64,000 nt of DNA. It comes from Pyropia yezoensis. Taxonomy: Eukaryota; Rhodophyta; Bangiophyceae; Bangiales; Bangiaceae. Shown here in pieces: positions 11,560 through 22,822 of this stretch (the first letter of the stretch is position 1; each line of letters begins with the position of its first letter). The stretch covers positions 14,065,777 to 14,129,776 of the forward strand of contig CM020619.1 of assembly GCA_009829735.1 (NCBI GenBank). The letters are read 5' to 3'. Both the position numbers and the translations under genes were made by a program. The notes beneath the pieces were generated by a model. That model made no database searches and had not been told where the DNA came from. It was given only the letters and a program-made list of their open reading frames with translations.

Positions 11560-13524
11560 TCACGTGTCCAGCTGCAGCGACCGAGGGCCGTACGAACGCA
11601 ACAGCGGTGGATGCTGCCGCACCACCACCCGCAACACGCGCCCATCATGCTTGGCCGCCGCCGCCGAGAGCATATCCGCCGGTACCGCGTCGGGCCGATG
11701 GGCGTACTCAACGGCCGGCAGCACCTCTGCCCGCCCCATCCCCAGCTCGACGACGACTACCACGTCGGTCAGCGAGAGGCCCGCGTCCAGCACCCGGGCC
11801 GCCAGCGTCACGGTCCAGCCCCAGTCCGTCTTCCAGTCCCCCGACAGGTCCACAGGGAAGGGCGTTTGTGCCGCGGCGAGCAGAAGGGGCTCCCCCGGGT
11901 GGTGGCCAACGGGGGGCGCCCCACCGCCGCCGCCCTGTGCTCCGGCTGCTGCTTGGTAGGCGCGCCACCCCGCACAGGTCGACCGGTGGTCTGCCGCCCA
12001 GCCGGTGGACGCGCAGGCCGCCCCGCAGTAGGCCGCCACCTTGCACGCAGCGCACTTGCGCAGCAGCTGCTCCCGCCGGTGCAACGGCTGGCGGTAGGGG
12101 CAGCCGCACGTCCAGCACCGCCGCGCCCACTCCACCCGCGCCGCCGCTTCAAAGGGAAACGGCGTTGGGGTGCCCGCCCTGGACCGCGTGGACCGGCTGG
12201 CGAGCGCCTCCAGCTGGGCGCCCACCGCCGCCAGTGCTGGCTGATTCGGACAGGTGGCTAGGCGCCGCCAGCCCGCCCGCGCAGCGCGGCACCGAAAAGC
12301 CAGGGGCAAGGCGTCGCGCCCCGCGCACAATGCCTCGCGGGCAACGTACAGCAGCATCGAGGCCGCGATGACGGGGACACTCTCGTCCGTCGACGAGAGC
12401 GGAACAAAGGGGCCGCGACCCTCGACAGGCGACGGCATTGGCTGCAGTGCCCACCGCACAAAGTGGCCAAGAAGCTCCTCGCAGTCAGCCATAGCCATAG
12501 CCGACCCGTGCCCTGGGGCATAGAGCGCCACCAGCGGCAAGATGATGCAGGCAAAGCCGGGGTCTGGGGGTCCCTCCTCTCGTGACATGGCGCCCATCAG
12601 GTAGGTCGCGACAGCCGCCATCACGCGGGGCACGACCGGCACCAGCGGCTGTGCACGCAGGCGTGGGGGGTCCACGTCGGCCAGCTGCTGCAAGGCCATC
12701 ATAGACGTAACAAGGAGCGGGAAAAGGGCGTCAGAGCGGGTCCCCGCCAGTCTCTCAATCGACTCAAGCAGCTGCTGAAGCACTCCCGGCACGGCTGCAA
12801 GAAGCTGCCGCGGCGCCATGGTGGCCCACAACACCAGCGCCTCCCGAGGAGATACTCGCTGTGGGTCAGCCGTCCTCCGTTCCTGGCCAGCGAGAGCGCC
12901 CCTGACGGTCTCCCGCTGCAGCTCCATCGACCACCGCAGGAGTTCCCTGTTGGACGCCAGCCGTGCCACGCGCGCCCGCGCTGCGGTGTAGGCATTGCCG
13001 CCAGACGGGGAGGTGTTGGGGCCATCATCGCAGCCGCCGAGTTCCCGCTCGGCCGTCGGTGACGGCAGCTTGAGCGCTGCGTCACACACCCACGCCAGCA
13101 CCAAGTCCACCGTGCCCATGTAGGCGCGCCCGCCATCAAAGCAAGCCAATGACTGCACGTCCTGCGCGGGGCAGACGTCCACCAAGCCCGCCACCAGCGC
13201 ATCCGCCAGCGCGTCGTCGGCGGCGGCGCAGCGGCGGGCCGCCGCCAGGATCACCGCGCAGAGGGTAGAAATGGTCCGGGCGGAGACGTCCACGCCGGTG
13301 GCGCCCGTCGACGAGCGCCGGTGGGAGCGGACGTGCCGGACCGCGGCGGAGACGTCGGCGGCCAGGGCGGCCGCGACGCCGGGGCCTGCCAGCAGCGCGT
13401 GCCAGCTGCCGGGGGTGGCGTCAAACGACGCCAGCCGTTCTTTCCGCTCCCGCAGCGTCGCGGCGGATACGGCAGCGCACACGCGGCGCGTGTCGGGCGT
13501 GTCAATCGACCGGAGTGCATCCAT
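11560..13524 (-). CDS. MYND-type zinc-finger protein
   Basis: A 654-residue protein. I start it at the ATG at 13524 (context CACCATGGA), although the frame is open further upstream to 13746, because the extra 74 residues are dominated by a translated C-homopolymer. Residues about 470-518 form a MYND finger: CWTCGC, then KCAACKVAAYCGAACASTGW and ADHRSTC, giving the C-x2-C...C-x2-C-x4-YC-x3-C...H-x3-C pattern. MYND fingers bind two zinc ions and usually mediate protein-protein contacts. No SET domain or ankyrin repeats are visible. The remaining N-terminal 460 residues are helical and Ala/Arg-rich, perhaps armadillo-like, and are unassigned; they resemble the many MYND proteins of algae known only by this finger. 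An 18-base C run on the sense strand lies 41-58 nt upstream of the start. Uninterrupted by introns. Confidence 0.8.
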   Translation of the reverse strand: MDALRSIDTPDTRRVCAAVSAATLRERKERLASFDATPGSWHALLAGPGVAAALAADVSAAVRHVRSHRRSSTGATGVDVSARTISTLCAVILAAARRCAAADDALADALVAGLVDVCPAQDVQSLACFDGGRAYMGTVDLVLAWVCDAALKLPSPTAERELGGCDDGPNTSPSGGNAYTAARARVARLASNRELLRWSMELQRETVRGALAGQERRTADPQRVSPREALVLWATMAPRQLLAAVPGVLQQLLESIERLAGTRSDALFPLLVTSMMALQQLADVDPPRLRAQPLVPVVPRVMAAVATYLMGAMSREEGPPDPGFACIILPLVALYAPGHGSAMAMADCEELLGHFVRWALQPMPSPVEGRGPFVPLSSTDESVPVIAASMLLYVAREALCAGRDALPLAFRCRAARAGWRRLATCPNQPALAAVGAQLEALASRSTRSRAGTPTPFPFEAAARVEWARRCWTCGCPYRQPLHRREQLLRKCAACKVAAYCGAACASTGWAADHRSTCAGWRAYQAAAGAQGGGGGAPPVGHHPGEPLLLAAAQTPFPVDLSGDWKTDWGWTVTLAARVLDAGLSLTDVVVVVELGMGRAEVLPAVEYAHRPDAVPADMLSAAAAKHDGRVLRVVVRQHPPLLRSYGPRSLQLDT

Positions 13525-13889
13525 GGTGCCGGGGGGGAGGGCAGACCAGTGGCATGAGAGGGGCGGGGGGGGGGGGGGGGGGAGGGAAGGCCTGGTGAAG
13601 CGGGTGAGGTGAAGAAAAGGGGGCGAGGAGAGAGAGACAACGGCCGCAAGCTCCCACGCCGGCACCGCAGAAGGTAGAGAGTAGTGCAGCTGCCACGACA
13701 TGCATACCTCCGGCATAGAGTACATACGAGGCGGCACACGGGCCAAGGCATCGTCGCGAAAGCTCAGATGGCTGCACGCAGCAGCGCATTCGTGAAAAAC
13801 AGCAAAGCCTTGGAAGTCTCATTTCTGGCACGAACACGTTGCAAGCACCAGACCAAACATCCCCCAAGAGTCCACTTCGTCTGGCCTTC

Positions 13890-13967
13890 GTCAAAACTCC
13901 GGTGGCGTCAAAACCCCGGTGCCGTCAAAACCCCGGTGCCGTCAAAACCCCGGTGCCGTCAAGACCC
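13890..13967. repeat. 17-bp minisatellite
   Basis: Unit GTCAAAACCCCGGTGCC. A first diverged copy starts at 13890, near-perfect copies at 13907, 13924 and 13941, and a partial copy at 13958 runs into an AT-rich stretch. It lies about 370 bp upstream of the MYND start codon. No coding meaning. Confidence 0.9.
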
Positions 13968-16105
13968 TAAATTTTAGTGTGGTATATTGAGGTCCTCCTG
14001 GTCTCCTTGCGGGAGGTGTGGCGGCGGAGCCGCCCCCTGACGCTGTGACCCCTAGCGCGGCCACCACCCCCGTGTGCCCCCGGCTGGCCCGCCAGCTGAG
14101 CCTGCTGGCCAATGCAATCCACTCGGAGAGGCCTCTTTGGTCGCGGCGCCGGCTCCCCTCCGTCGGCCCCCCCCCCCCCCCCCGACGGTGGGAAGCCACG
14201 CCGCTGTCAAAGGCGCGCTGGCTCTCTTCTCGTCGCGGAGCACTCTCTCGCTGCCGCGGGGCGACGCCAGCCTGCCCCAACTGCGTCAGCGAGCTGTCGC
14301 CGTCTGCGGCCCGGCTGCTGCCTCTTCGCGTCAGCTTCCCTCGAGCGGCGTTACCCCTGCCGCGAGGGCCGCTAGCTGCCGCCGTAGGTGGCGCGAGAAG
14401 CGGTGTTCTTGCTGTACTTTCGCCGCCGCCGTGCCGGTGCTGCATCCCCGGCGATCCTCACCGCCTCTGAATGCGTCAAGTCGTCGCCCTTGGCGGCCCG
14501 GCTTCCTTCCACGCGCCGGCCCTTCTCTGCCGGCGCCACCCCCCCCCCCTGTGAGATTCCAAAACATGTGCCAACCGTTAAGCCAGGTCTAGCGCTCATG
14601 CACCGACGCACGCACCAAGGTGCAATGAGTCACACAGAAATATTCACACCCCCTTCCCCCTCAACGGCAGAGAGCCGCTGGCGTCGTCAGCCTCTGTTTC
14701 CTTTTTTGTGGCATTGCTCTGCCGCCGCCGCCGTCCCGCCACGCGCAGCGGGCAGCAGATAATTTTGCAGGCGCTTCTTTTCGCCACGGGAGCGCTGTTG
14801 CCCCAGCGGTGCCCTCTGACTCTGTCCCCCGCGGCGCCGGAAGCGTACTGCGGTTATCGCCGCTTTTTTTGATTTGTCGTGGCCGCGTCCCCCAAAGGCT
14901 GGTGCCACCCACCCCCCCCTCCCAACAACGATGGATTCATGGCTTCGACAGCGCTTTCCTTCGCCTCTGTTGCGCCCCCCCGCCGCGGGCGCCACCCTGC
15001 CCTCGACGTCGGCACGTTGCTGCCGTATCAACCGAACTTTTGAGTTTTCCTTATTTCTGGCCACCCGGTTTACAAATCGACTGGCCAACCCAGTGAAAAT
15101 GCGAGTAACCAGGAGGGAGCCCGGGGGAGGATGCGCCAGTAACGTGACATTTTAATTCCAGGTAGGCTAGACTAGCACCCCCAAGGCTACTAGTTGAACG
15201 GCGGAGCCGTCCCTACAGGAGAGAGAGAGAAATGTAGAGGTACAGGTGCAAGCAGAGGTGGCAGAGACGGGCAGCCCGCGCCTTGGCGGTGCGTGGAGAC
15301 GGCTTGGCCTAGGATGGCCACGACGTTGGCTGCCGTGGAAGTCCACGTGCCGGCTACCGCGCCCGCCAGTGGCGGTTGAGCACGCGCCAAACGAGTGGCG
15401 CCGCGGGGGAGGCCCGTCACGGCCTGCTTGCGAGAAGAACAATGGGCGCTGGTCCCCCGGGATGCCGTGGCAGTCCTGGTGCTTGTGGGTGGGTAGGGCG
15501 GGAGCGCGAGAAGAAACGGACGCTGCCGGCCAAGGTGGCCGGCGGCGGACGCCCGACCCACGCCGCTTATCACGGCTGGGCGGGTCGCGCACCGCAGCCC
15601 GCCGCCCCCACGGGAGCCGGTGGGCGCAGGCCAACGAGTCGAGGGGCCGGTCCGGCCGTCGCAGGCACGGGCGCGGGCGCACCGCGCGGGTGGCTGCCGA
15701 CCGACAGGAGAGGCGGCAAGTGCAGCCGCCCCCGGGGGCGGCCGCGACGGGGAGAGGGCGGCACAGGCAACAGCTGCCGCCAGTGCCGTGCGAGTGGAAG
15801 CGAGGGTGGGGCGGGGGCGCCGGTGGCACCCCCTCCCCCCGGTGCGAGGCGAGGAGAGGGCGGCAAACGCACGGGCGGGGGCGGCAGGCGGACGTGGCGC
15901 AGCGCCGGTGCACCGGCGAAGGAGACGCCCAACGGGCGCCGCTGCGGCCGCGTCCCGCCCGCTCCCGCTCGGCTTGCCGCGCGCCCCGCCGCGCGGCAGC
16001 CGACAAATAATCAGGGACCGGTTACCCGAAGAATCAGCTTCCAAACATTACCAATTCAAGGGGGCCCGCGGGATGCCATGTGACGTTCAGTACAGTACTG
16101 GTATA

Positions 16106-16220
16106 GTGCGTCCCGTAAAAAGTGGACGTGCACGTGTCGTGATCATGTCAAATATCGGCCACTGGACCAATCAAACCCACACTGTACGACCTGTGCACGT
16201 CCACTTTTTACGGGACGCAC
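16106..16220. repeat. 28-bp perfect inverted repeat, possible Tc1/mariner-type remnant
   Basis: Bases 16106-16133 and 16193-16220 are exact reverse complements; the outer bases of the arm are GTGCGTCCCGTAAAAAGTGG. The similarity continues inward (GTGTCGT against ACGACCT, two mismatches) and slightly outward. The left flank begins TACAGTACTGG, resembling Tc1/mariner ends, which often start TACAGT and insert at TA. Total span is 115 bp with a loop of about 45-59 bases. It could be a MITE or two abutted transposon ends. Confidence 0.6.
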
Positions 16221-16864
16221 AATATTGTGGGACGGGCAAGTTGTAGCACCGCCGAGTAGGGGAGAAGGGGGTGGGGAGGCCGTGGCGGGCTTTGAGAGGG
16301 ACCCAGAAAAGAGAGACGTCAGGCTGCAAGTGCGAAACTGACCTGAGGAGTGGACAGGAGCTGTCGGCTGTGGGGGCAAGGCGGTGGGTGGTCTGACGGC
16401 GGGGCGGGTGACGATGGCTCCTCGTTGCCGCGTTGGTGCAGTGCCGTTGCAGTGCCGCGACCGCCTCGTGGGAGCGGCGGTGGAAGCAAAAAAGAGAAAA
16501 GAACGGACAACAAGAGCGACCTGCGTGGCCCACGGCCGCCACCGAGCGCGCAAGGCGGCCGCCGCACACCGCAGCCCGTACCGGGCGGCCGCGACAGGCG
16601 CGCGCGGGTCCCTCGACGTGAAACCATCCCCCCATCCGCGAAGGTGGCCCTCGCGCCGCTGCCCCTCCCACCCCTTTCCTCCGCAACGCACCCATACAGC
16701 ATCTCGGCTCTTGCCTCTTGACACTCGCAGCATCACGACCACCCCCCCCCCACCCCCCCCCCTCCCTCCAACGGCTGCAGCAGCGGCTTCAGCCCCGCCA
16801 CAGCCCCGAGCCCATCGGCGACGCCCGCCGGCTCCCCCCCTCTCGCCTTGGTCCACCCGCCGAA

Positions 16865-18085
16865 ATGGAGGCGCGCCGCCCGCGGCGGCGGCGGCGGTGA
16901 CCACCAGGAGGAGGAGGAGGAGGAGGAGAAGGAGGAGGAGGAGGAGAACCTCTTCCAGCTTCCTGCCGAGTTCTCCCGCTCCCTTGAGGCGCTCCTTCCC
17001 GCAGGCCGTTTTGCCGCCGGCGGCCTCGCGGCGGGGCTGCCCAAGCCGCTCCTCTGCGTGGCCGGGATGGACGCGTTGCTCCCTTGGCCCTGCCCGCCGT
17101 CCACTTCGGCGGCGGCCATCCAGCAGGCGGCACGCGCGCCCTATGGCCGCGGCGCCGCCGCGGTGGTGGACGTGGACGCGTGGGCGTGCTGGCGGATCCC
17201 CACGTCGGACCTGTCGTTTGGCAACACCGTCACGTGGCCGACGGCGCTGGAAGCGCTGCTTGACGAGTTGCGGTCGCTCCTGGGCGTGGGCGGCCCGGTC
17301 GGCGCCGCCCTGCGGGACCTCCTCGTGTACGGGGCGGGCGGTCAATTTGCGGCGCACACAGACACAGCTGCAGAGGAGGGTGGGCAGCTTGGCACACTGG
17401 AGGTGAAGCTCCCGGCCGCCCACGACGGTGGCTCGCTGGTCGTCCACCACCACGGGCAGTCCCTGACCACTGCTCCAGAGGGTGTTGGGGCGGCGGCGAC
17501 GCTGGCACACCTCACCTGGGCCGCTTTTTACTGCGACTGCCAACACCAGGTGACGCCCGTGGCGTCGGGTCACAGGCTGGCGCTGATTTACAACCTGCAA
17601 GACGGGTGGTGCGGGGGGGGCTGCCGTGCGGCGGGTGGCGGCGCCCGACCAGGCTCCCGCCGTCGCGCAGCTGTCGGCCCTCGTCGCCCGGTGTTCGTCG
17701 GCGCGGGCCAAGGCGGTGGCGGCGGGCACCGTCCAGGACCGGTGCAAGCACCACAGCGAGTGGCACTGGTGCGGCGCGCGCGCGGACCAGACGCCCTGCG
17801 GCTTGGAGTACGACGAGGAGCAGCACTGGCAGTGGGTGGACGGCACAGAGGACGCGGACGTGGTACCGGACAAGTCAAGGTCCTCCGCGTCTTGGATTAT
17901 CAGTACTCAGACGGCGGCCACGACGGGGGGTCCTTCCAGGGCCGCGACGCGGCGCTCGTCGACGCGCGCCTCTGCGAGCAGCAGCCGCCCGCGTGCGGCA
18001 GCGACGACTCGGCGGCGACGCTGACAGCCGCGGCGGCGGGTGGGGAGGAGGCCACCACACGCGTGCCAGCCGCGGCAGAGGCCGA

Positions 18086-18133
<48 letters not shown>

Positions 18134-18747
18134 CGCCTACCCCCTCCACGCCGTCCCAGTGACGGTGGACCGGCTGGCCGCCTGCTACGGGCCGCGACGA
18201 CGAGACGCACACCACGCTGGCCATGCGGCCCACCTGGCTCCCCGCCCCCGGTCAGGGGGCCGACGGCCGCGACAGCCGCCCCGCCGACCGCCACGTTTCG
18301 TGGGAGCACCTCGCCCAAAAGGTCGCGGCGCTCCTGGCGAGCAGCGCCGCCGACACGTCCGAGTACGTGCCGGCCCGCAGCGACGGCGCCCGTCACAGCT
18401 GCCAGTACAAGAGGGTGGCACTGGTCATCCAGCCGGCGCCCATGCCGGCAGGCGTGCGGGGGAGGGGCGGATGGAGCGCGCAAGACGTGCCACCACCTGA
18501 GCGACGGTGCGGGTCGCCGCGGCCGGGTTGGCGGCCGCGGCGGTGGCACCCGCCACCCGTCGTGGGGCCAGCCGCCACCGCGGCCGCCGGCTCCTGCTGG
18601 CAGCCCTCCCCGCGAGGGGAGAGGAGCGGGAGCTCCACGTCGGCGTCCTCTCCCACCCCCCCCCACCCCCCCCCCACCCCCCCAGCCCACACGCCCGCGG
18701 CAACGCCGTGGCCGCCCCACGCCAGTTGTCATGCGGGGACACGGTAG
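16865..18747 (+). CDS. 2OG-Fe(II) oxygenase (prolyl-4-hydroxylase-like), reading frame broken
   Basis: Frame 3 encodes a clear Fe(II)/2-oxoglutarate dioxygenase core: LLVYGAGGQFAAHTDT with the iron-binding His and Asp (codons 17354 and 17360), GTLEVKLPAAHDGGSLVVHH, then YCDCQHQVTPVASG with the distal His (17544) and HRLALIYNL with the 2OG-binding Arg (17574). Coding then appears to move to frame 1 after the G run at 17612-17619 (APDQAPAVAQLSALVARCSS and an acidic, Trp-rich block), back to frame 3 near 17870 (VLDYQYSDGGHDGGSFQGRD), and to frame 1 again near 18185 (DDETHTTLAMRPTWLPAPG, then HSCQYKRVALVIQP). The likely ATG at 16865 is in frame 2 and is joined to frame 3 across a CGG repeat. The shifts fall mostly in repeats, so they may be assembly errors, short introns or real decay. 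Substrate unknown. Confidence 0.65.
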
Positions 18748-19192
18748 ATGCGAGGGCCACGGCCATCGGTTCTTTGGCGCGTGTGCGGGGAGGACGGAGG
18801 GGGGGGGGGGGGGATGGCGCTCCACCCCCCCCCCCCTCCTTCCCAAAGAGTGAGCGGCGGCAGAAGCGGGCCAGTTCAGGAGGGAAAAGCAAGAGGAAAG
18901 GGAGGGGGTGAGGGGGGAGACAGTGACTGCTGCCTCAGAGACACCATTGGGTGGGCCGAGGGGGACCGCCCCAGCAACGAGCGGACATGCAACACGTACA
19001 GTACGGTACATACATACATCCATGCGATTCGCGTCAGCTCTAACCCTCCCCAACCGCCCCCCCTCCCCCCTCCCCCGCTCCCCACCCAGACACCACCGCC
19101 GCCGTCCCCGCGACCCCACCTCCCAACCCCCCCCCAACACCACCACCAGCCAGCCACCTCCACCACCCCCCAGCCACCCACAACGTTCCCTT
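18748..19192. other. intergenic, convergent 3' ends
   Basis: This lies between the end of the oxygenase frame and the stop codon of the small plastid-type gene. It is C-rich (for example 19050-19160) with one short less GC-rich patch around 18990-19030 containing CATACATAC-type repeats. It probably carries both 3' untranslated regions. No gene is supported. Confidence 0.5.
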
Positions 19193-19565
19193 CTACCACC
19201 CCGCCGTCTTGAGGAAGTCCCACCCAATGATGAGGCCGTAGCCAACCATGGCGACGATCGCAAAGGCGGGAACAAAGTAGTCGTCGGCGGGGGCGCGCGA
19301 CGGCGGCCGCCGCCGCCGCTCCCCGGGCCGGTTCGCCCCATACGGCAGGTCCACACGCCGCGGCGTCGGCGGCGGCGACGGCGGCGGCCCCTGCGGGGCG
19401 TCGTCGTCCCCCTCGGGGGCGCCCTCCCCCCGCACAGCGGCCACCGGGGGACCGGGGCGCCCCTGCTGCCGCCGCCACCGCCGCCGCCGCGGCGCAGGCG
19501 GCGTCAGCGTCGGGGGCGCCCCTGCCCCCCCCCCCACGAGCACCGCCCGCCGCCGCCGTCCGGGG

Positions 19566-19596
<31 letters not shown>

Positions 19597-19711
19597 GCAT
19601 CCGCCGCCGCCCCCCGGCGGCGGCAGCGGCGTTGGCCGTGGGCGCGCGCACGGCGGGCGTCCCCATCCCCCGCAGCGGCGGCGGCGGCGGCGGCGGTGGG
19701 AGAAAGGCCAT
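19193..19711 (-). CDS. small single-helix membrane protein, probably plastid-targeted
   Basis: A 172-residue protein with ATG at 19711 (context TGACCATGGCC) and TAG at 19193. The N-terminus (MAFLPPPPPPPPLRGMGTP, then many Ala, Arg, Thr and few acidic residues) looks like a transit peptide. The middle is low-complexity and Pro/Arg-rich with a Thr run produced by a GTC/GAC microsatellite. Only the last 30 residues look structured: DDYFVPAFAIVAMVG followed by YGLIIGWDFLKTAGW, one transmembrane helix with a short charged tail. This is the shape of small thylakoid or envelope proteins, but I cannot name the family. A 19-base C run on the sense strand lies 34-52 nt upstream of the start. The same frame is open further upstream to 19981 but adds only low-complexity sequence. 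Confidence 0.6.
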
Positions 19712-21235
19712 GGTCAGGGGAGGGGCCGGGGACGAGGCGGGCGTGGGGGGGGGGGGGGGGGGGCGCGGCGCGGAAGCAGGGTGGGTGTAAATAGCAGCAG
19801 GGGGTGGGTGGGTGGGTGGGTGGGACCGCGAAGGGCGGCGGGACGGGGTGGACGGGACGACAACGGCTGTGGGATCATCGCTTGACCTTGACGGTGGGGT
19901 TCGTGCCCAGATCTGGATCCCGCAGCACTGCGACTGCAGTCGCAGGCACTCTTGACAGAGTGTCTCGCGACGGCCCCCCACCCCGCGCCTCCATCGCCCC
20001 AGTCACCGGTGACGGTCCTTTGTGCGAACGCAACCAGTGGCCGCGTGTACTGTACAGTACGTTTCGTGTGTTTGGGTGGCGCTCGACGACAGACGACACC
20101 CGCGTTCAGTGGGTCGGATGGCGCGGGGGGAGCTCCCCCCACCCCACCCCCCCCACCTCTGGCCATCACGGCCGCCGATGAAGGGCGGCGGTCACGCATC
20201 TCAGAGACCGTCGTCGGCGGCTTTGCCATCCACCGAGTCTGTGGGGGGGGGGGGGGGGGGGGTGGACGGGCGGACGTCGCCCGGTCCGTACCGGGGGGGA
20301 GCAGCGCGTCGCGACGCGAGGGTGCGACTGGTGCTCGCCGCCCCCGACCGTGGGGCGGCGGGCAGCAGAGCGACGGAGGGCAGGTGCGAGTGCCAGCGGT
20401 CGGGGTGACAGCGGGAGCGGCGGCTTTTGAGGTGCGGTGCGGCGGGGGGGCACGCCCAGTTAAGAGTACCTGTTTGCGGACATCTGGCTTGCTACCCCAT
20501 GAAGCAGCGTGAAGCACAGCAGCTCAGGACACAAAAAAACGCGCATAAAACCGGATAACTCATAGCGCTTTTTATGGTACAGGGGTCCTCTGTTTCTCTT
20601 GCGCCAGTCTGTCTCCAGGTACCCGTTGGTGCCTGTCTGGCGCGTCTCTCTGCGCTTTTTCTCGGTGTTGTGGAGAGTTTTCAACCAATGAGATACATCC
20701 GTTCTGACCCAGATGTCCGCCCTTAACTGGGCGTGGGGGGGGGGTGGGGGGTAAGGGGCGGCGAGCAGGGTGGCGCCGGCGGGGAGGAGGGAGGGGAGGG
20801 GGAGGGGGGGGGGGGGTGGGGGCAGCAACGTGTGGGGGGGGGGCGCGGGGCTCGGTGATGAGGCAGGTGGGGGAGCCCACTTGAGAACATTCATACGGTC
20901 CACTGGTGGTCCTTGTCCTGACGGGCGGACCCACCCCACCCTCTTTGGTGACCCTGCCGCGGCCGCGCGGCCGTGCCACGCCCCCGCCGCCGCCCGTCCC
21001 CCACGGTCCGAGTTCCCCGCCCCCCCCCCCGTCCCACTACTCTGTCCTCGTCCTCCCCTCCCCTGCTGCCCCCCCCTCCCCTCCTAACTACCCGTCGCAC
21101 GTCCTCCTCCCTCCCCTCGTGCGGCGGGCGGCCGCGTTGTTCCCCGCAGGGGTGGTGCGTGGGGGCGTGGCCGCCGCTCCCCGCCGCCCACCCCTGCTGC
21201 TGCCGCCCGCCGCCGCTGCCGGCTGCACGCACGCG
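19712..21235. other. intergenic, G-rich with one small inverted-repeat element
   Basis: This runs from the upstream region of the small membrane protein to the 3' end of the Gly/Ser-rich gene. It contains G runs of up to 18 or more bases (for example 20242-20260 and 20805-20816), a GTACTGTACAGTAC palindrome near 20048 and the MITE-like element at 20451-20735. No coding region is supported. Confidence 0.5.
20451..20735. mobile_element. 285-bp MITE-like element
   Basis: The left end reads CACGCCCAGTTAAG then, after an 11-base insertion, GCGGACATCTGG. The reverse complement of the right end reads CACGCCCAGTTAAG then GGCGGACATCTGG. The ends are therefore matching terminal inverted repeats of about 26 bp that differ by one indel. 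The interior is much less GC-rich than its surroundings and codes for nothing. Runs of seven or more G abut both ends, so a target duplication cannot be told from homopolymer. Likely a non-autonomous DNA transposon; superfamily not assigned. Confidence 0.65.
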
Positions 21236-22785
21236 CTAGGCATAAGTATGGGGCAGCGGCGGCGGCGGCGCCGCCGCGCCACTGGTGATGCCACCGCTGC
21301 CGCCGCCGCCGCCGCTGCTGCTGCCGGCGCTCCCGTCCGCACGGCGGGACGGCGGCGACACACCCGCCGCGGCCGCCACCCGCCCCCGCACGGCGCGGCG
21401 GTACAGCCCGTGGGCGGGGCCCCCGCCGTCCGAGGCGCCCCCCGGGCCGCCCCCAGCGCTACCGTCAGAGCTGCTGCCGCTGCCCGACGGGGACCCCGCC
21501 GCGGGCGCGTGCAGGCGGCGGCGGCGGTCGCCGCCGTGGCCGCGCGGGCGCCCGCCACTGGCCGAGCCGCCCCCCGAGCCGCCCCCCGAGCTGCTGCTCC
21601 CCGACCCCGACGCTGGCGGTGACCGCCGCGGGTGGCGGTGGCGGCGGCGAGCGACCGCGGCGCCGCCCGCACCACCGTCGGTGGCATGCATGTACGGGTT
21701 GGGGAGCGGGCTGTGCGTGCGCACCGGCCCGTGGCCACCCCGCCGGCCGCTCCCGTCCGAGCCACCGTCAGACCCGCTGCCCGAGCTGCTGCTGGCCGGC
21801 CCCGCCGGGCGCGTGCGCCGCCCACCCCCCCCACCGTGGCGCCGCGGGTGGCCGCCCCCGCCCGAGCCGCTCCCCGAGCCGCTGCCCGACCCGCCGTCAG
21901 AGCTGCTCCCCGACCCCGCCTTGGCCGCCTGCCGGCGGCGCACACCGTGGCGGCGCGGGTGCCCGCCCCCCGAGCTGCTGCCCGACCCGCCGGCCGAGCC
22001 GCTCCCTGAACCGCCGTCCGAGCTGCTTGCCGACGCCGCCGGGTGCCCGCGGCGGTGGTGCGCCCCGTGACGCACCGCGTGGCCGCGCTCGGCGCCGCTC
22101 CCCGCGCCACCCCGTGACCCGCCGTCGGAGCTGCTGCTCGCCGACCCCGCCACACGCGCGTGCGGCCGACGGCCGCCGTACCGGCGTGGGTGCCCGCCAC
22201 CCGAGCCGCTGCCAGAGCCGCTGTCAGAGCTGCTGCCCGAGCCGCTGCCCGAGCCGCCCCCCGAGCTGCTTTCCGACCCGCCCCCCGACCCGCGGTCGGA
22301 GCTGCTCCCCGACCCCGCCTTGGCCGCGTGCCGGCGGCGGCCGCCGTGGCGGCGCGGGTGCTCGCCCCCCGAGCTGCTGCCCGACCCGCCCGCCGAGCCG
22401 CTCCCTGCACCGCCGTCCGAGCTGCTCCCCGACCCCGCCGTGTGGCGGTGGTGGCGGTGTGCGCCGCGACGGGCCGCGTGGCCGCCGCCGGCGGCGCCCC
22501 CCCCCGAGCGCCCACCCGCCGACCCGCCGTCCGAGCTGCTGGCCGACCCCGCGGCGGCCGCCCCCGTCGCGTGGTCCCCGCGGTGGCCCCGCGCGGCGCC
22601 GCCGCCGTCCGAGCCGCTGTCCGCAGACGACCCGCCGGCCGACGCCGCCCACCGGCGCGTCGGCGCGGCCGCCGCCCGCCCGACGGCGCCGACGCGGCGG
22701 CCGCCCGCACGGCGGGCGGGGGCGCCAGCCGGGCGGGGGGCGGGGAAGGGGAGCCCCCGCAGTTCCGTCGGCGGCGGGGTGACCT

Positions 22786-22822
<37 letters not shown>

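Larger units (their letters stand above)
13525..16864. other. intergenic region between divergent genes, no supported gene
   Basis: This is the shared upstream region of the MYND gene (leftward) and the 2OG oxygenase gene (rightward). Open frames such as 15190-16044 (-) and 15246-16010 (+) are Arg/Ala/Pro/Gly-rich and match nothing I know. It contains a 17-bp minisatellite and a 28-bp perfect inverted repeat, listed separately, and a C-rich tract at 16742-16771 just upstream of the oxygenase gene. Confidence 0.45.
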
